From NCBI GenBank assembly GCA_023435945.1, contig JAEZLB010000304.1:1-6081 (forward strand): 6,081 nt of DNA. Direction: 5' to 3'. The position numbers were made by a program, and so were the translations under genes. This DNA is from Pseudomonadota bacterium. Lineage in GTDB: Bacteria; Pseudomonadota; Gammaproteobacteria; Burkholderiales; Burkholderiaceae_D. This document shows, piece after piece, positions 1 through 6,081 of the stretch. Under the pieces are notes generated by a model. It was not told the DNA's origin, did not search any database, and worked only from the letters and a program-made list of their open reading frames with translations. Positions within the stretch are counted from its first letter, which is position 1; each line of letters begins with the position of its first letter.

Positions 1-1176
1 AATCGCGCCCAGGACTGGAATGGCTTTGTGGATGCCGTGCGCGATTTCCATGCGCCGCAGCAGAACATGCATTACGCCGACCGCGAGGGCAATCTCGGGT
101 TCATCGCTCCCGGAAGAATACCGCTACGTCATAAAAAAAATGACTTGATGGGGCTGGCGCCAGCGCCGGGCTGGGAAGCCGGTTACGACTGGCAGGGTTT
201 CATTCCTTTCGACGAGTTACCCCGGCTTTACAACCCCCGTTCTGGCCGCACTGTCTCTGCCAATGAAAAAATCGTTGACGACGATTATCCGCATTACCTG
301 AGCAGCGACTGGGCCTTGCCATACCGGTCGCATCGTATCCAGAGTTTATAGAACGACGATTTGCCTCATACGGTGGAAAGATTTGCCCATATGCAGGCGG
401 ACCATCTTTCATTGGCGGCGCGCGACTTGCTGCCCCTGCTGCGGGCTGCCAAGCCCGCTTCGCCCCGTGCCCGGCACGCACTGGCCCTGCTGTCACGCTG
501 GGGGGGCAGCATGGATGCCGACGCAGTGGAACCGCTGATCTACAACGCATGGGTGCGTGAAATAACCTGGCTGATGTTCGAGGATGAGCTCGGAGAGGCC
601 CTGCTGCAAGATTACTGGGAATTGCGCAATGTTTTCCTGCCCATGCTGAATGTGCTGAAAGATGTGAACGGGCAAAGCCGCTGGTGCGGCCGCCATGTGG
701 CCGGCACACGGGAAGATTGTGCCCAACTGCTGACGGACTCGCTGGAAGCGGCACTGGAAGACCTGGAGCGGCGTTATGGTGCCGATATGGCGAAATGGGC
801 ATGGGGGAAAGCCCATGCAGCGCGTTCCGAGCACCGGCCTCTGGGCAGGCAGGTCTTGCTGTCGCGCTTGTTCGATATACGCGTTCCCACGCCCGGCGAC
901 AATTACACCATTAATGTGGGGCGTCACAGCCTGGCTAATGAGGCCGAGCCTTTTACCAACCGCCATGCCGCCAGCCTGCGTGCTATTTACGATTTGTCTG
1001 ACCTGGAGAATTCCCGTTTCATGCATTCAACCGGCCAGTCCGGTCATCTGATGTCTTCGCACTATCGCGATTTCTCCGGGCGCTGGGCCGCAGTGGAATA
1101 TTTTATGATTCCCATGGAGCGGCGCCGCGCCGAGCAGAACAGCCTGGGGACGCTGACGCTTGTACCGGCACAGTGA
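1..1176 (+). pseudogene. Penicillin acylase family protein, C-terminal part, interrupted by an in-frame TAG
   Basis: This is the 3' part of a penicillin amidase/acylase (Ntn hydrolase, S45 family) gene; its start, the alpha subunit and the autocatalytic Ser of the beta subunit lie left of the window. Family landmarks are seen in order: NMHYADREGNLGF (about 67-105), APAPGWEAGYDWQGF (about 160-204), SANEKIVDDDYP (about 259-294), DWALPYRSHRI (about 307-339), then MQADHLSLAARDLLPLL after the stop, and near the end YTINVGRHSL and STGQSGHLMSSHYRDF, the usual C-terminal signature. Members are normally periplasmic and cleave amides such as beta-lactam side chains or acyl-homoserine lactones; the substrate cannot be told here. 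Reading frame 1 is open throughout except for a single TAG at 349-351, and family similarity continues on both sides with no gap, so one codon appears to have become a stop. The product would lack about 275 C-terminal residues and is probably inactive, unless the stop is suppressed, is a sequencing error, or a second fragment is made separately. The gene ends 9 nt from the convergent purT stop. Confidence 0.85.
349..351 (+). other. Premature in-frame amber (TAG) codon in the acylase gene
   Basis: The codons read AGT TTA TAG AAC GAC in frame 1. The residues before it (PYRSHRIQSL) and after it (HTVERFAHMQADHLSLAARDLLPLL) belong to one continuous family block in which the stop replaces a single residue. 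From memory of the family that residue is often Leu, and a one-base TTG to TAG change would explain it. No strong ribosome binding site follows: the best internal restart is ATG at 391-393 with a poor GGAAAG at 375-380. TAG serves as the normal stop of the reductase gene at 4004-4006, so amber recoding in this organism is not indicated. Confidence 0.85.
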
Positions 1177-1185
1177 CGGATGAGA

Positions 1186-2400
1186 TCAGCCGGGAATCAC
1201 CGGTTTGACACGTGCAGCCGCTTCCTTGGCACGCTGGCGGGCTGTTTCCACATCGGCTGCCGTAGCCAGGGCCACACCCATGCGGCGGCGTGCAAACGAT
1301 TCCGGCTTGCCGAACAGGCGGATGTCGGTGCCGGGCACGGCGAGTGCCTGTGCGACGCCATCGAAGGCAATGCCCCTGGCATCGTGCTGGCCATAAATGA
1401 CAGCCGACGCACCCGGTACTTTCAGGCTGGCATCGACCGGCAAGCCGAGTATGGCTTTCGCATGTAGTTCGAATTCGCTCTGATGCTGGCTGGCCATGGT
1501 CACCATGCCGGTATCGTGAGGACGCGGACTAACTTCCGAGAACCAGACCTGGTCGCCCTTGACGAATAGTTCGACGCCGAAGACACCCAGACCACCCAGG
1601 TTGTCGGTTACCTTTTTCGCGATATCGCGTGCTGCTGCCAAGGCTTTGTCCGACATAGGATGTGGTTGCCAGGATTCCACGTAATCGCCCTGGACCTGGA
1701 TATGGCCGATGGGATCGCAGAAATGCGTGATGACCTGCCCGTCGGGACCTAGCGCGCGTACCGTCAGTTGCGTGATTTCATAATCGAAGTCGATAAAGCC
1801 TTCTGCGATCACACGACCCGCATCCACGCGTCCGCCTGTTGCCGCATGTTCCCATGCAGCTTGTACCTGGTCGGCACTGTCCAACTTGGATTGGCCCTTG
1901 CCCGACGAGGACATGACCGGCTTGACCATGCAAGGAAATCCCACTGTGGCGCAAGCAGATTGTAATTCTTCCAGTGTGTCGGCGAACTGGTAAGGCGAAG
2001 TCGGCAAACCGAGCTCCTCGGCAGCCAGGCGCCTGATGCCTTCACGGTCCATGGTCAGCCAGGCTGCGCGCGCGGTAGGAACGACCGTCACGACACCGGC
2101 ATTTTCCAGCTCCATCAGTTTGGCCGTGGCAATCGCCTCGATCTCCGGCACGATTAACTGGGGTTTTTCTTTTTCAATCAGGGCCTGCAGCGCATTGCCA
2201 TCAGTCATATCGATCACGTGGCTGCGATGCGCGACCTGATGGCCCGGTGCATCCGGGTAACGGTCTACCGCGATGACCTCTACGCCGAGGCGCTGCAATG
2301 CAATAATGACCTCTTTACCCAGTTCGCCGCAGCCCAGCAGCATTACTTTGGTGGCGGAGGAGGAAAGGGGAGTTCCCAGGCGAAACGGTGCGGAAGTCAT
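1186..2400 (-). CDS. purT: Formate-dependent phosphoribosylglycinamide formyltransferase (GAR transformylase 2)
   Basis: This complete 404-residue protein is PurT, an ATP-grasp enzyme that makes formyl-GAR from GAR, formate and ATP in cytosolic purine synthesis, by way of formyl phosphate. Seen in order: the N-terminal GAR-binding motif GCGELGKE (residues 23-30), DRYPDAP (46-52), PEIEAIAT (85-92), the ATP-binding loop [11 protein letters not shown] (160-170), the YEITQLTVR strand (207-215), and [14 protein letters not shown] (288-301). Glu277 and Glu289 correspond to the magnesium ligands of the E. coli enzyme (Glu267 and Glu279). E. coli PurT is 392 residues, so the length fits. I chose the ATG at 2398-2400 because [10 protein letters not shown] aligns with the E. 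coli N-terminus; the frame stays open upstream to 2610, but that part has no family resemblance and would cover the likely promoter. The leader lacks a Shine-Dalgarno sequence. The gene stands alone on its strand, divergent from the thioesterase gene and convergent with the broken acylase gene. Confidence 0.97.
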   Translation of the reverse strand: MTSAPFRLGTPLSSSATKVMLLGCGELGKEVIIALQRLGVEVIAVDRYPDAPGHQVAHRSHVIDMTDGNALQALIEKEKPQLIVPEIEAIATAKLMELENAGVVTVVPTARAAWLTMDREGIRRLAAEELGLPTSPYQFADTLEELQSACATVGFPCMVKPVMSSSGKGQSKLDSADQVQAAWEHAATGGRVDAGRVIAEGFIDFDYEITQLTVRALGPDGQVITHFCDPIGHIQVQGDYVESWQPHPMSDKALAAARDIAKKVTDNLGGLGVFGVELFVKGDQVWFSEVSPRPHDTGMVTMASQHQSEFELHAKAILGLPVDASLKVPGASAVIYGQHDARGIAFDGVAQALAVPGTDIRLFGKPESFARRRMGVALATAADVETARQRAKEAAARVKPVIPG

Positions 2401-2429
2401 GACAGAAAAATGAAAAAAGAGTAGGGAGG

Positions 2430-2459
2430 CGTATAGCAATACTGGCCGATTTGTCGCAA
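2430..2459 (-). promoter_or_regulatory. Candidate sigma70 promoter for purT
   Basis: On the minus strand, TTGCGA (2454-2459) and TATACG (2430-2435) are separated by 18 bp, and a TG one base before the -10 makes it an extended -10 type. Transcription would begin near 2423, giving a leader of about 23 nt before the purT ATG. A second -10-like TATACT lies at 2459-2464 but has no usable -35. The match is moderate and was read by eye. Confidence 0.35.
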
Positions 2460-2581
2460 GTATAAAGGATGGAAGGGCCATGCTGCGAGCTTTGACGCGC
2501 CCATTGAATCTGACCGGCAGGCAAGAACGATGGCGCGAAATCGCTTCGCTTACAATAACGCTCTTTGCAGCACCGCTTTCA

Positions 2582-2590
2582 GGGAGAGGA
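2582..2590 (+). promoter_or_regulatory. Shine-Dalgarno sequence fixing the thioesterase start
   Basis: GGGAGAGGA ends 7 nt before the ATG at 2598-2600. This is an excellent ribosome binding site and excludes the upstream in-frame ATG at 2565, which lies before it. Confidence 0.8.
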
Positions 2591-2597
2591 TAGGACA

Positions 2598-3011
2598 ATG
2601 AATGCGCCAATCGAAACGCCGTTCTTAAAGGCGCTCGGTATTGAATTTGTTTCCATGGGCGAAGGCCAGGCGGAAATCGCGCTGGAGTTAAAGGAGATGC
2701 ACATGAACAGCTGGCAGGTCACGCATGGTGGTGTCACCATGACCTTGCTGGATGTGGTGATGTCGATGGCGGGCCGCTCTCTGCAGCCGGAGGCCAAAGG
2801 CGGGGTAACGGTGGAAATGAAAACCAGCTTTCTGCAGCCGGGTGGCATGCCGGGTGCCAGGCTGGTGGCGAAGGGCAAGGTATTTCATCGTTCGACCACC
2901 ATGTGTTTCTGCGAAGGCGAGTTATGGGAAGGCGAACGCCTGGTGGCCAAGGCCATGGGTACCTTCAAATATCTGAAGCGCCTGCGTGGCGCAGACAAGG
3001 CTGAGTCCTGA
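2598..3011 (+). CDS. PaaI-type hotdog-fold thioesterase
   Basis: This 137-residue protein belongs to the PaaI/YdiI-like hotdog thioesterases, cytosolic enzymes that hydrolyse acyl-CoA thioesters. The key motif is visible: an Asn at 37 followed by [10 protein letters not shown] at 43-52, which matches the HGG...(D/E) active-site helix of PaaI, with Asp52 as the probable catalytic carboxylate. Later strands, [13 protein letters not shown] and [15 protein letters not shown], are typical of the fold, and the protein ends soon after the last strand (MGTFKYLK), as usual for this family. The substrate is not evident; medium-chain, aromatic or detoxified acyl-CoAs are all possible. The ATG at 2598 has a strong Shine-Dalgarno sequence. 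The stop codon overlaps the start of the downstream reductase gene by one base (TGATG), so the two are almost certainly one operon with translational coupling. Confidence 0.9.
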   Translation: MNAPIETPFLKALGIEFVSMGEGQAEIALELKEMHMNSWQVTHGGVTMTLLDVVMSMAGRSLQPEAKGGVTVEMKTSFLQPGGMPGARLVAKGKVFHRSTTMCFCEGELWEGERLVAKAMGTFKYLKRLRGADKAES

Positions 3012-4006
3012 TGAATACCTTTCGTCGCATCGTTCTTGCGTCGCGCCCCCAGGGCAAACTGAAGCAAGAAAACCTGCGCCTGGAACAAGCGGTATTGCCC
3101 AGCCTGAACGAGGGCGACGTGGCTGTGCGCAATCATTATCTCTCCATCGATCCCTACATGCGCACGCGCATGGATGATGGCCCCAGTTATGCGCCGCCAC
3201 AAGCGCTGGATGCGGTGATGATCGGAGCAACGGCAGGTGAGGTAACGGCTTCGCGCCATCCCGACTTTCAGCCCGGCGACAAGGTGGTCGGCATGCTGGG
3301 TTGGTGCGAACAAGGTATCGCAGCGGGCAAGTCATTACGCAAGGTCGACAATAGCCGGATTCCCCTGCAGACGTATCTTGGCGCCGCCGGCATGCCCGGT
3401 ATTACCGCCTGGTACGGCGTCACGCAGATTCTGCAGCCTAAGGCAGGGGAGACGGTACTGGTGTCAGCTGCAACTGGGGCGGTAGGAAGTATCGCTGCCC
3501 AACTGGCAAAACAAAATGGCTGCCGCGTGATCGGCATTGCCGGCGGTCCGGAAAAATGTGCGCATGCGGTCGAAGTGCTGGGGCTGGATGCCTGCATCGA
3601 CTATCGTCAGCCGGATTTGCGCCGTGCTTTGCCGCAGGCAGCTCCGAATGGCGTTGATGCGGTGTTCGAGAACGTGGGCGGTGACTGTCTCGATGCGGCG
3701 ATTGCCCATGCCCGTCCGAATGCGCGCATTGCCTTGTGCGGAACGATTGCAGGATACGAAGGCCAGCCGCTGGCAATTAACGAGGTGCGTAACCTGGTGT
3801 CGATGCGCATCCGGCTTCAGGGCTTTCTGATTACCGATCATCTGGATCTCTGGCCGCGAGCGATTAATGAGTTGGTGCACATGATTGCGACGGGAAAACT
3901 GCGTTACAGCGAGTCGGTCGCACAAGGCCTGGATGCGGCGCCACAGGCACTCATTGATGTGCTGTACGGCCACAAACTGGGCAAGCAACTGGTGAAGCTG
4001 ATCTAG
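3011..4006 (+). CDS. NADPH-dependent MDR-family reductase (CurA/leukotriene-B4-dehydrogenase-like)
   Basis: This complete 331-residue medium-chain dehydrogenase/reductase lacks the zinc ligands of alcohol dehydrogenases and resembles E. coli CurA (YncB) and leukotriene B4 12-hydroxydehydrogenase/prostaglandin reductase, enzymes that reduce the double bond of enones with NADPH in the cytosol. Seen in order: LSIDPYMR (residues 44-51), the cofactor-domain entry LGAAGMPGITAWYG (123-136), the nucleotide-binding loop SAATGAVGS (152-160), GIAGGPEKC (175-183) in which Lys182 is the expected contact to the NADPH 2'-phosphate, and VFENVGG (218-224). The C-terminus (KLGKQLVKL) is the usual family end. 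The start overlaps the thioesterase stop by one base and has only a weak AAGG about 10 nt upstream, in line with translational coupling. The physiological substrate is unknown. It might reduce an alpha,beta-unsaturated ketone, and the thioesterase partner suggests, as inference, a role in acyl or enone degradation or detoxification. Confidence 0.93.
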   Translation: MNTFRRIVLASRPQGKLKQENLRLEQAVLPSLNEGDVAVRNHYLSIDPYMRTRMDDGPSYAPPQALDAVMIGATAGEVTASRHPDFQPGDKVVGMLGWCEQGIAAGKSLRKVDNSRIPLQTYLGAAGMPGITAWYGVTQILQPKAGETVLVSAATGAVGSIAAQLAKQNGCRVIGIAGGPEKCAHAVEVLGLDACIDYRQPDLRRALPQAAPNGVDAVFENVGGDCLDAAIAHARPNARIALCGTIAGYEGQPLAINEVRNLVSMRIRLQGFLITDHLDLWPRAINELVHMIATGKLRYSESVAQGLDAAPQALIDVLYGHKLGKQLVKLI

Positions 4007-4079
4007 CAGGGGTTTTTAATGCGGAGGCATGGCTGATAAAAATAAAATAGGCTAATGGGAGTGATGGGTTTCTTTCGAA
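4007..4079. other. Convergent intergenic spacer between the reductase and small membrane protein genes
   Basis: This AT-rich spacer of 73 bp separates convergent genes. There is a T5 run at 4013-4017 just after the reductase stop, but no stable GC stem precedes it, and an A-rich block at about 4037-4049 would read as a T-rich stretch on the minus strand. A weak 7-bp inverted repeat (4070-4076 with 4083-4089) spans the stop codon of the small membrane gene. No convincing intrinsic terminator is visible in either direction. Confidence 0.4.
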
Positions 4080-4424
4080 TCAGAAAGAACTCGCTCTAAG
4101 ACGGCGGCGCTCCAGCAATGAGGTCATGAGGTAATAGCCCCATATGATCATCGCAGCAATGCCCGACCAGCTGGCAAACGCCAGTCCGAACAGGAGTATG
4201 GATGCGACAACCAGGCACAGAGCTGTGGCGCACGAGATATTGGTGACGGCGCTATAAAGTTGTAGGCGCGTGTTTTCATCTGGACCGCATTCGAGTCTGC
4301 TGGCGGATTGCATTTGTTTCCAGGCGCTATAGTGTTTGGCTGCGCGATAAAACATGCCCACAGCTATGACAAGCATGGAAATGAACAGCATCCATGCAAA
4401 AGCAATTTCGATGTAGGAAAACAT
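4080..4424 (-). CDS. Small hypothetical inner-membrane protein with three predicted helices
   Basis: I do not recognise this 114-residue protein. Hydrophobicity read by eye gives three membrane segments, at about residues 5-26, 63-84 and 86-104. A charged stretch between the first two (residues 27-57, with R27, K30, K36, R43 and R53) and a basic C-terminus (ERRRLR, 105-110) would both lie in the cytoplasm by the positive-inside rule, leaving the N-terminus outside. Cysteines occur at 46, 65 and 70. I chose the ATG at 4422-4424 because AAGGA (complement of 4431-4435) sits 6 nt upstream; an in-frame GTG at 4446-4448 would add eight residues but lies inside a hairpin stem. It follows the symporter gene on the same strand after an 80-nt gap with a strong hairpin, so it may be co-transcribed or have its own promoter. 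Its function, and any link to the transporter, is unknown. Confidence 0.75.
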   Translation of the reverse strand: MFSYIEIAFAWMLFISMLVIAVGMFYRAAKHYSAWKQMQSASRLECGPDENTRLQLYSAVTNISCATALCLVVASILLFGLAFASWSGIAAMIIWGYYLMTSLLERRRLRASSF

Positions 4425-4430
4425 GGAAGT

Positions 4431-4435
4431 TCCTT
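4431..4435 (-). promoter_or_regulatory. Shine-Dalgarno sequence of the small membrane protein
   Basis: On the minus strand AAGGA stands 6 nt before the ATG at 4422-4424, which supports translation of the small membrane protein and decides its start over the in-frame GTG at 4446-4448. It begins only 5 nt after the foot of the 4441-4475 hairpin. Confidence 0.65.
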
Positions 4436-4440
4436 GTTGG

Positions 4441-4475
4441 AGTTTCACCTTCCGCGCGGGGCGGAAGGTGAAACT
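4441..4475 (-). repeat. Perfect 15-bp inverted repeat forming a strong RNA hairpin; possible terminator or 3'-end stabiliser of the symporter mRNA
   Basis: The arms AGTTTCACCTTCCGC (4441-4455) and its exact complement (4461-4475) surround a 5-nt loop. The hairpin begins 29 nt after the symporter stop codon and ends 5 nt before the Shine-Dalgarno sequence of the small membrane protein. No T-tract follows on either strand, so it is not a canonical intrinsic terminator. Its position suggests transcript attenuation, 3'-end protection or RNase processing between the two genes. Confidence 0.7.
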
Positions 4476-4504
4476 GCGAGGCCGTTATTTATGGATGTTC
4501 ATGC

Positions 4505-6081
4505 TTAGTGAACCGGGACGGTAGGGCCCTGCGGTACCTGGGCGCCGCTGCCGCTGCCGGCTCTTCCACGTGGCGTCCGGATATCCTCCACCAGATGCTG
4601 AATGTGTTCAGGACAAGGCTTGGTGACTTTCAGCACGGCGAAGGCCACGACGACGTTGATCACCATACCGATGACGCCTATGCCTTCCGGCGAGATGTTG
4701 AACCACCATTCGCTATCCGGTACTTTTGTCGCGCCAAAAATGACGTCACGCTTGAAGTACAGGATATAAGCCATCGTGAAGATCAGACCGCTGAGCATAC
4801 CGGCAATGGCGCCTTCCTTGTTCATGGTCTTGCTGAAGATGCCCAGCATGATGGTTGGGAACAAGGATGCCGCCGCAAGCCCGAAGGCAAACGCCACAAC
4901 TTGAGCTACGAAGCCTGGTGGATTAAAGCCAAGATAACCGGCAACCAGCACTGCGACACCAGCAGCAATCCGGCCCGCGGCAAGTTCTCCTTTCTCCGAA
5001 AGATTCGGCATCAGTATGTTCTTCAGCAAGTCATGGGAAATAGCGGCTGAAATGACCAGGAGCAAACCTGCTGCTGTGGAGAGCGCGGCTGCAATGCCGC
5101 CTGCAGCAATCAGTGCAATCACCCAATTAGGCAGTCCCGCCACTTCCGGGTTCGCAAGCACCATGATGTCGCGGTCCACAGTAAGCTCATTACCTTTCCA
5201 TCCCGCTTCTGTGGCCCGTTTCGCGAACTCGGGATTCTTGGAAGCATCGTTGTAATACTGGATGCGTCCATCACCATTCTTATCTTCGAACTTGATCAGC
5301 CCGGTGGTTTCCCAGCGTTTCATCCAGTCCGGCCTTTCTTCATAGCGGATATTTGCGTCCGGTGCAAAAGGCTGGCCGCTGATCGTTCCCGGCGAAATGG
5401 TGGCATGGAGGTTGTAACGGGCCATGGCACCGACTGCCGGAGCAATGGTGTAAAGGATGGCGATGAACACCAGTGCCCATCCTGCTGAGCGACGGGCATC
5501 CGACACTTTGGGAACCGTGAAGAAGCGTACGATGACATGAGGAAGACCCGCAGTGCCAGCCATCAGTGCCAGCGTGATAGCGAAGACATCGATGCGTGGC
5601 CGGGCGCCGTCAGTATAGGAAGAGAAACCGAGTTCAGTGACGACCTGATCCACCTTGGCCAGGAACGGAGTGCCATCGGCCACGCTGCCACCCAGGCCCA
5701 ATTGCGGCAAGGGATTGCCGGTGATCTGCAGCGAGATGAAGATGGCAGGAATCGTATAGGCGGTAATCAGCACGACATACTGGGCTACCTGGGTATAGGT
5801 AATGCCCTTCATGCCGCCCAGCACCGCGTAAAAGAATACCAGTCCCATGCCTGCAATCAGACCGGTAGTTATGTCTACCTCCAGGAAGCGCGAGAAGACG
5901 ATGCCGACGCCACGCATCTGGCCCGCCACATACGTGAAGGAAATGAAGAGCAGGCAGATGATGGCGACCAGACGCGCGCTCTGTGAATAGTAACGGTCTC
6001 CTATGAACTGAGGGACCGTGTACTTGCCGAACTTCCGTAGATAGGGGGCGAGCAGCACAGCCAGCAATACATAACCACCGG
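4505..6081 (-). CDS. Sodium:solute symporter (SSF family, ActP-like), 5' end beyond the window
   Basis: About 525 residues of a polytopic inner-membrane transporter are present; the frame is open to the right edge (GGYVLLAVLLAPYLRKFGKY), so the N-terminus is missing. The SSF fold is supported by YTVPQFIGDRYYS near the beginning, YAVLGGMKGITYTQVAQY, GTAGLPHVIVRFFTV (about 5512-5556), which closely resembles the matching part of E. coli acetate permease ActP, and the sodium-site helix around AAALSTAAGLLLVISAAISHDLL (about 5025-5100). It differs from ActP in a long hydrophilic loop (about 5120-5390) that contains an EF-hand-like DKNGDGRIQYYN, and in a tail with EHIQHLVEDIRTPRGR. These fit the SSF branch I know as the VC_2705 subfamily, often encoded beside a small DUF4212 subunit, which would lie outside this window. 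Acetate or another short-chain carboxylate with Na+ is the likely substrate, but this is inferred. The stop is TAA at 4505-4507. Confidence 0.92.
   Translation of the reverse strand, partial: GGYVLLAVLLAPYLRKFGKYTVPQFIGDRYYSQSARLVAIICLLFISFTYVAGQMRGVGIVFSRFLEVDITTGLIAGMGLVFFYAVLGGMKGITYTQVAQYVVLITAYTIPAIFISLQITGNPLPQLGLGGSVADGTPFLAKVDQVVTELGFSSYTDGARPRIDVFAITLALMAGTAGLPHVIVRFFTVPKVSDARRSAGWALVFIAILYTIAPAVGAMARYNLHATISPGTISGQPFAPDANIRYEERPDWMKRWETTGLIKFEDKNGDGRIQYYNDASKNPEFAKRATEAGWKGNELTVDRDIMVLANPEVAGLPNWVIALIAAGGIAAALSTAAGLLLVISAAISHDLLKNILMPNLSEKGELAAGRIAAGVAVLVAGYLGFNPPGFVAQVVAFAFGLAAASLFPTIMLGIFSKTMNKEGAIAGMLSGLIFTMAYILYFKRDVIFGATKVPDSEWWFNISPEGIGVIGMVINVVVAFAVLKVTKPCPEHIQHLVEDIRTPRGRAGSGSGAQVPQGPTVPVH

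Larger units (their letters stand above)
2401..2597. promoter_or_regulatory. Divergent intergenic region between purT and the thioesterase-reductase pair
   Basis: These 197 bp must carry promoters for both directions. Toward purT there is the promoter candidate described separately and a pyrimidine-rich leader (2401-2420 on the complement). Toward the thioesterase there is a -10-like TACAAT at 2551-2556 without a recognisable -35. Just upstream of it lies a small inverted repeat, GCGAA (2535-2539) and TTCGC (2545-2549) with a 5-nt loop, which could be an operator but is short enough to be chance. No PurR-like box was found in this region. Confidence 0.4.

Noticed and set aside
349..351. TAG as a recoded (pyrrolysine or suppressed) codon
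   Set aside because: TAG is used as a normal terminator at 4004-4006, acylases do not require a special residue at this position, and no recoding element is visible.
200..802. A 200-codon open frame on the minus strand opposite the acylase gene
   Set aside because: It is antisense to clear acylase coding sequence, has a low-complexity Pro/Ala/Arg/His composition typical of shadow frames in GC-rich DNA, and shows no family resemblance.
1290..1306. A GCAAACG-containing stretch resembling part of a PurR operator
   Set aside because: It lies inside the 3' coding part of purT, far from any promoter, and its second half does not match the operator palindrome.
2401..2610. An N-terminal extension of purT by 70 residues from an upstream ATG
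   Set aside because: The extension has no similarity to PurT, covers the likely promoter, and the family N-terminus begins at the internal ATG at 2398-2400.
4070..4089. A 7-bp inverted repeat at the stop codon of the small membrane protein gene as a terminator
   Set aside because: The stem is short and AT-rich and is not followed by a T-tract in the right place, so it was not called as a terminator.
4508..5050. A 180-codon open frame on the plus strand opposite the symporter 3' half
   Set aside because: It lies wholly within the symporter in antisense, has a His/Asp/Arg-rich composition, no recognised motif and no clear ribosome binding site.
5537..5986. A 149-codon open frame on the plus strand opposite the symporter
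   Set aside because: It is antisense to conserved transmembrane coding sequence; its hydrophilic Gln/His/Asp-rich translation is what reversed membrane-protein codons produce.

Overview
This window reads as ordinary chromosomal housekeeping and metabolic DNA from a moderately GC-rich Gram-negative bacterium. The formate-dependent PurT, the ActP-like sodium/solute symporter with its C-terminal tail, and the CurA-like reductase together look most like a betaproteobacterium (Burkholderiales). That placement is an inference from remembered protein families, not a search. I see no phage, transposon, CRISPR, tRNA or rRNA signature.

Layout from left to right. Positions 1-1176 (+) hold the C-terminal part of a penicillin-acylase-family (Ntn hydrolase) gene. 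It is cut by an in-frame TAG at 349-351, with clear family homology resuming in the same frame immediately after the stop. It converges, with only a 9-nt gap, on purT (1186-2400, -), a complete GAR transformylase 2 of the purine pathway. A 197-nt divergent intergenic region (2401-2597) separates purT from a two-gene unit on the + strand: a PaaI-type hotdog thioesterase (2598-3011) and, overlapping its stop codon by one base, a zinc-free NADPH-dependent MDR reductase of the CurA/leukotriene-B4-dehydrogenase type (3011-4006).

The right third is on the - strand. A large sodium:solute symporter related to ActP runs from beyond the right edge to 4505. It is followed by a perfect 15-bp hairpin (4441-4475) and then by a small orphan three-helix membrane protein with a good Shine-Dalgarno sequence (4080-4424). 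This small gene converges with the MDR reductase gene across 73 bp (4007-4079), where no convincing terminator was found.

The thioesterase and reductase probably act together or are at least translated together. The symporter and small membrane protein may share a transcript interrupted by the hairpin. The items most worth a second look are the amber codon inside the acylase gene, the hairpin abutting the ribosome binding site of the small membrane protein, the orphan membrane protein itself, and the apparent lack of a Shine-Dalgarno sequence before purT. I did not find evidence for a new multi-gene system here.
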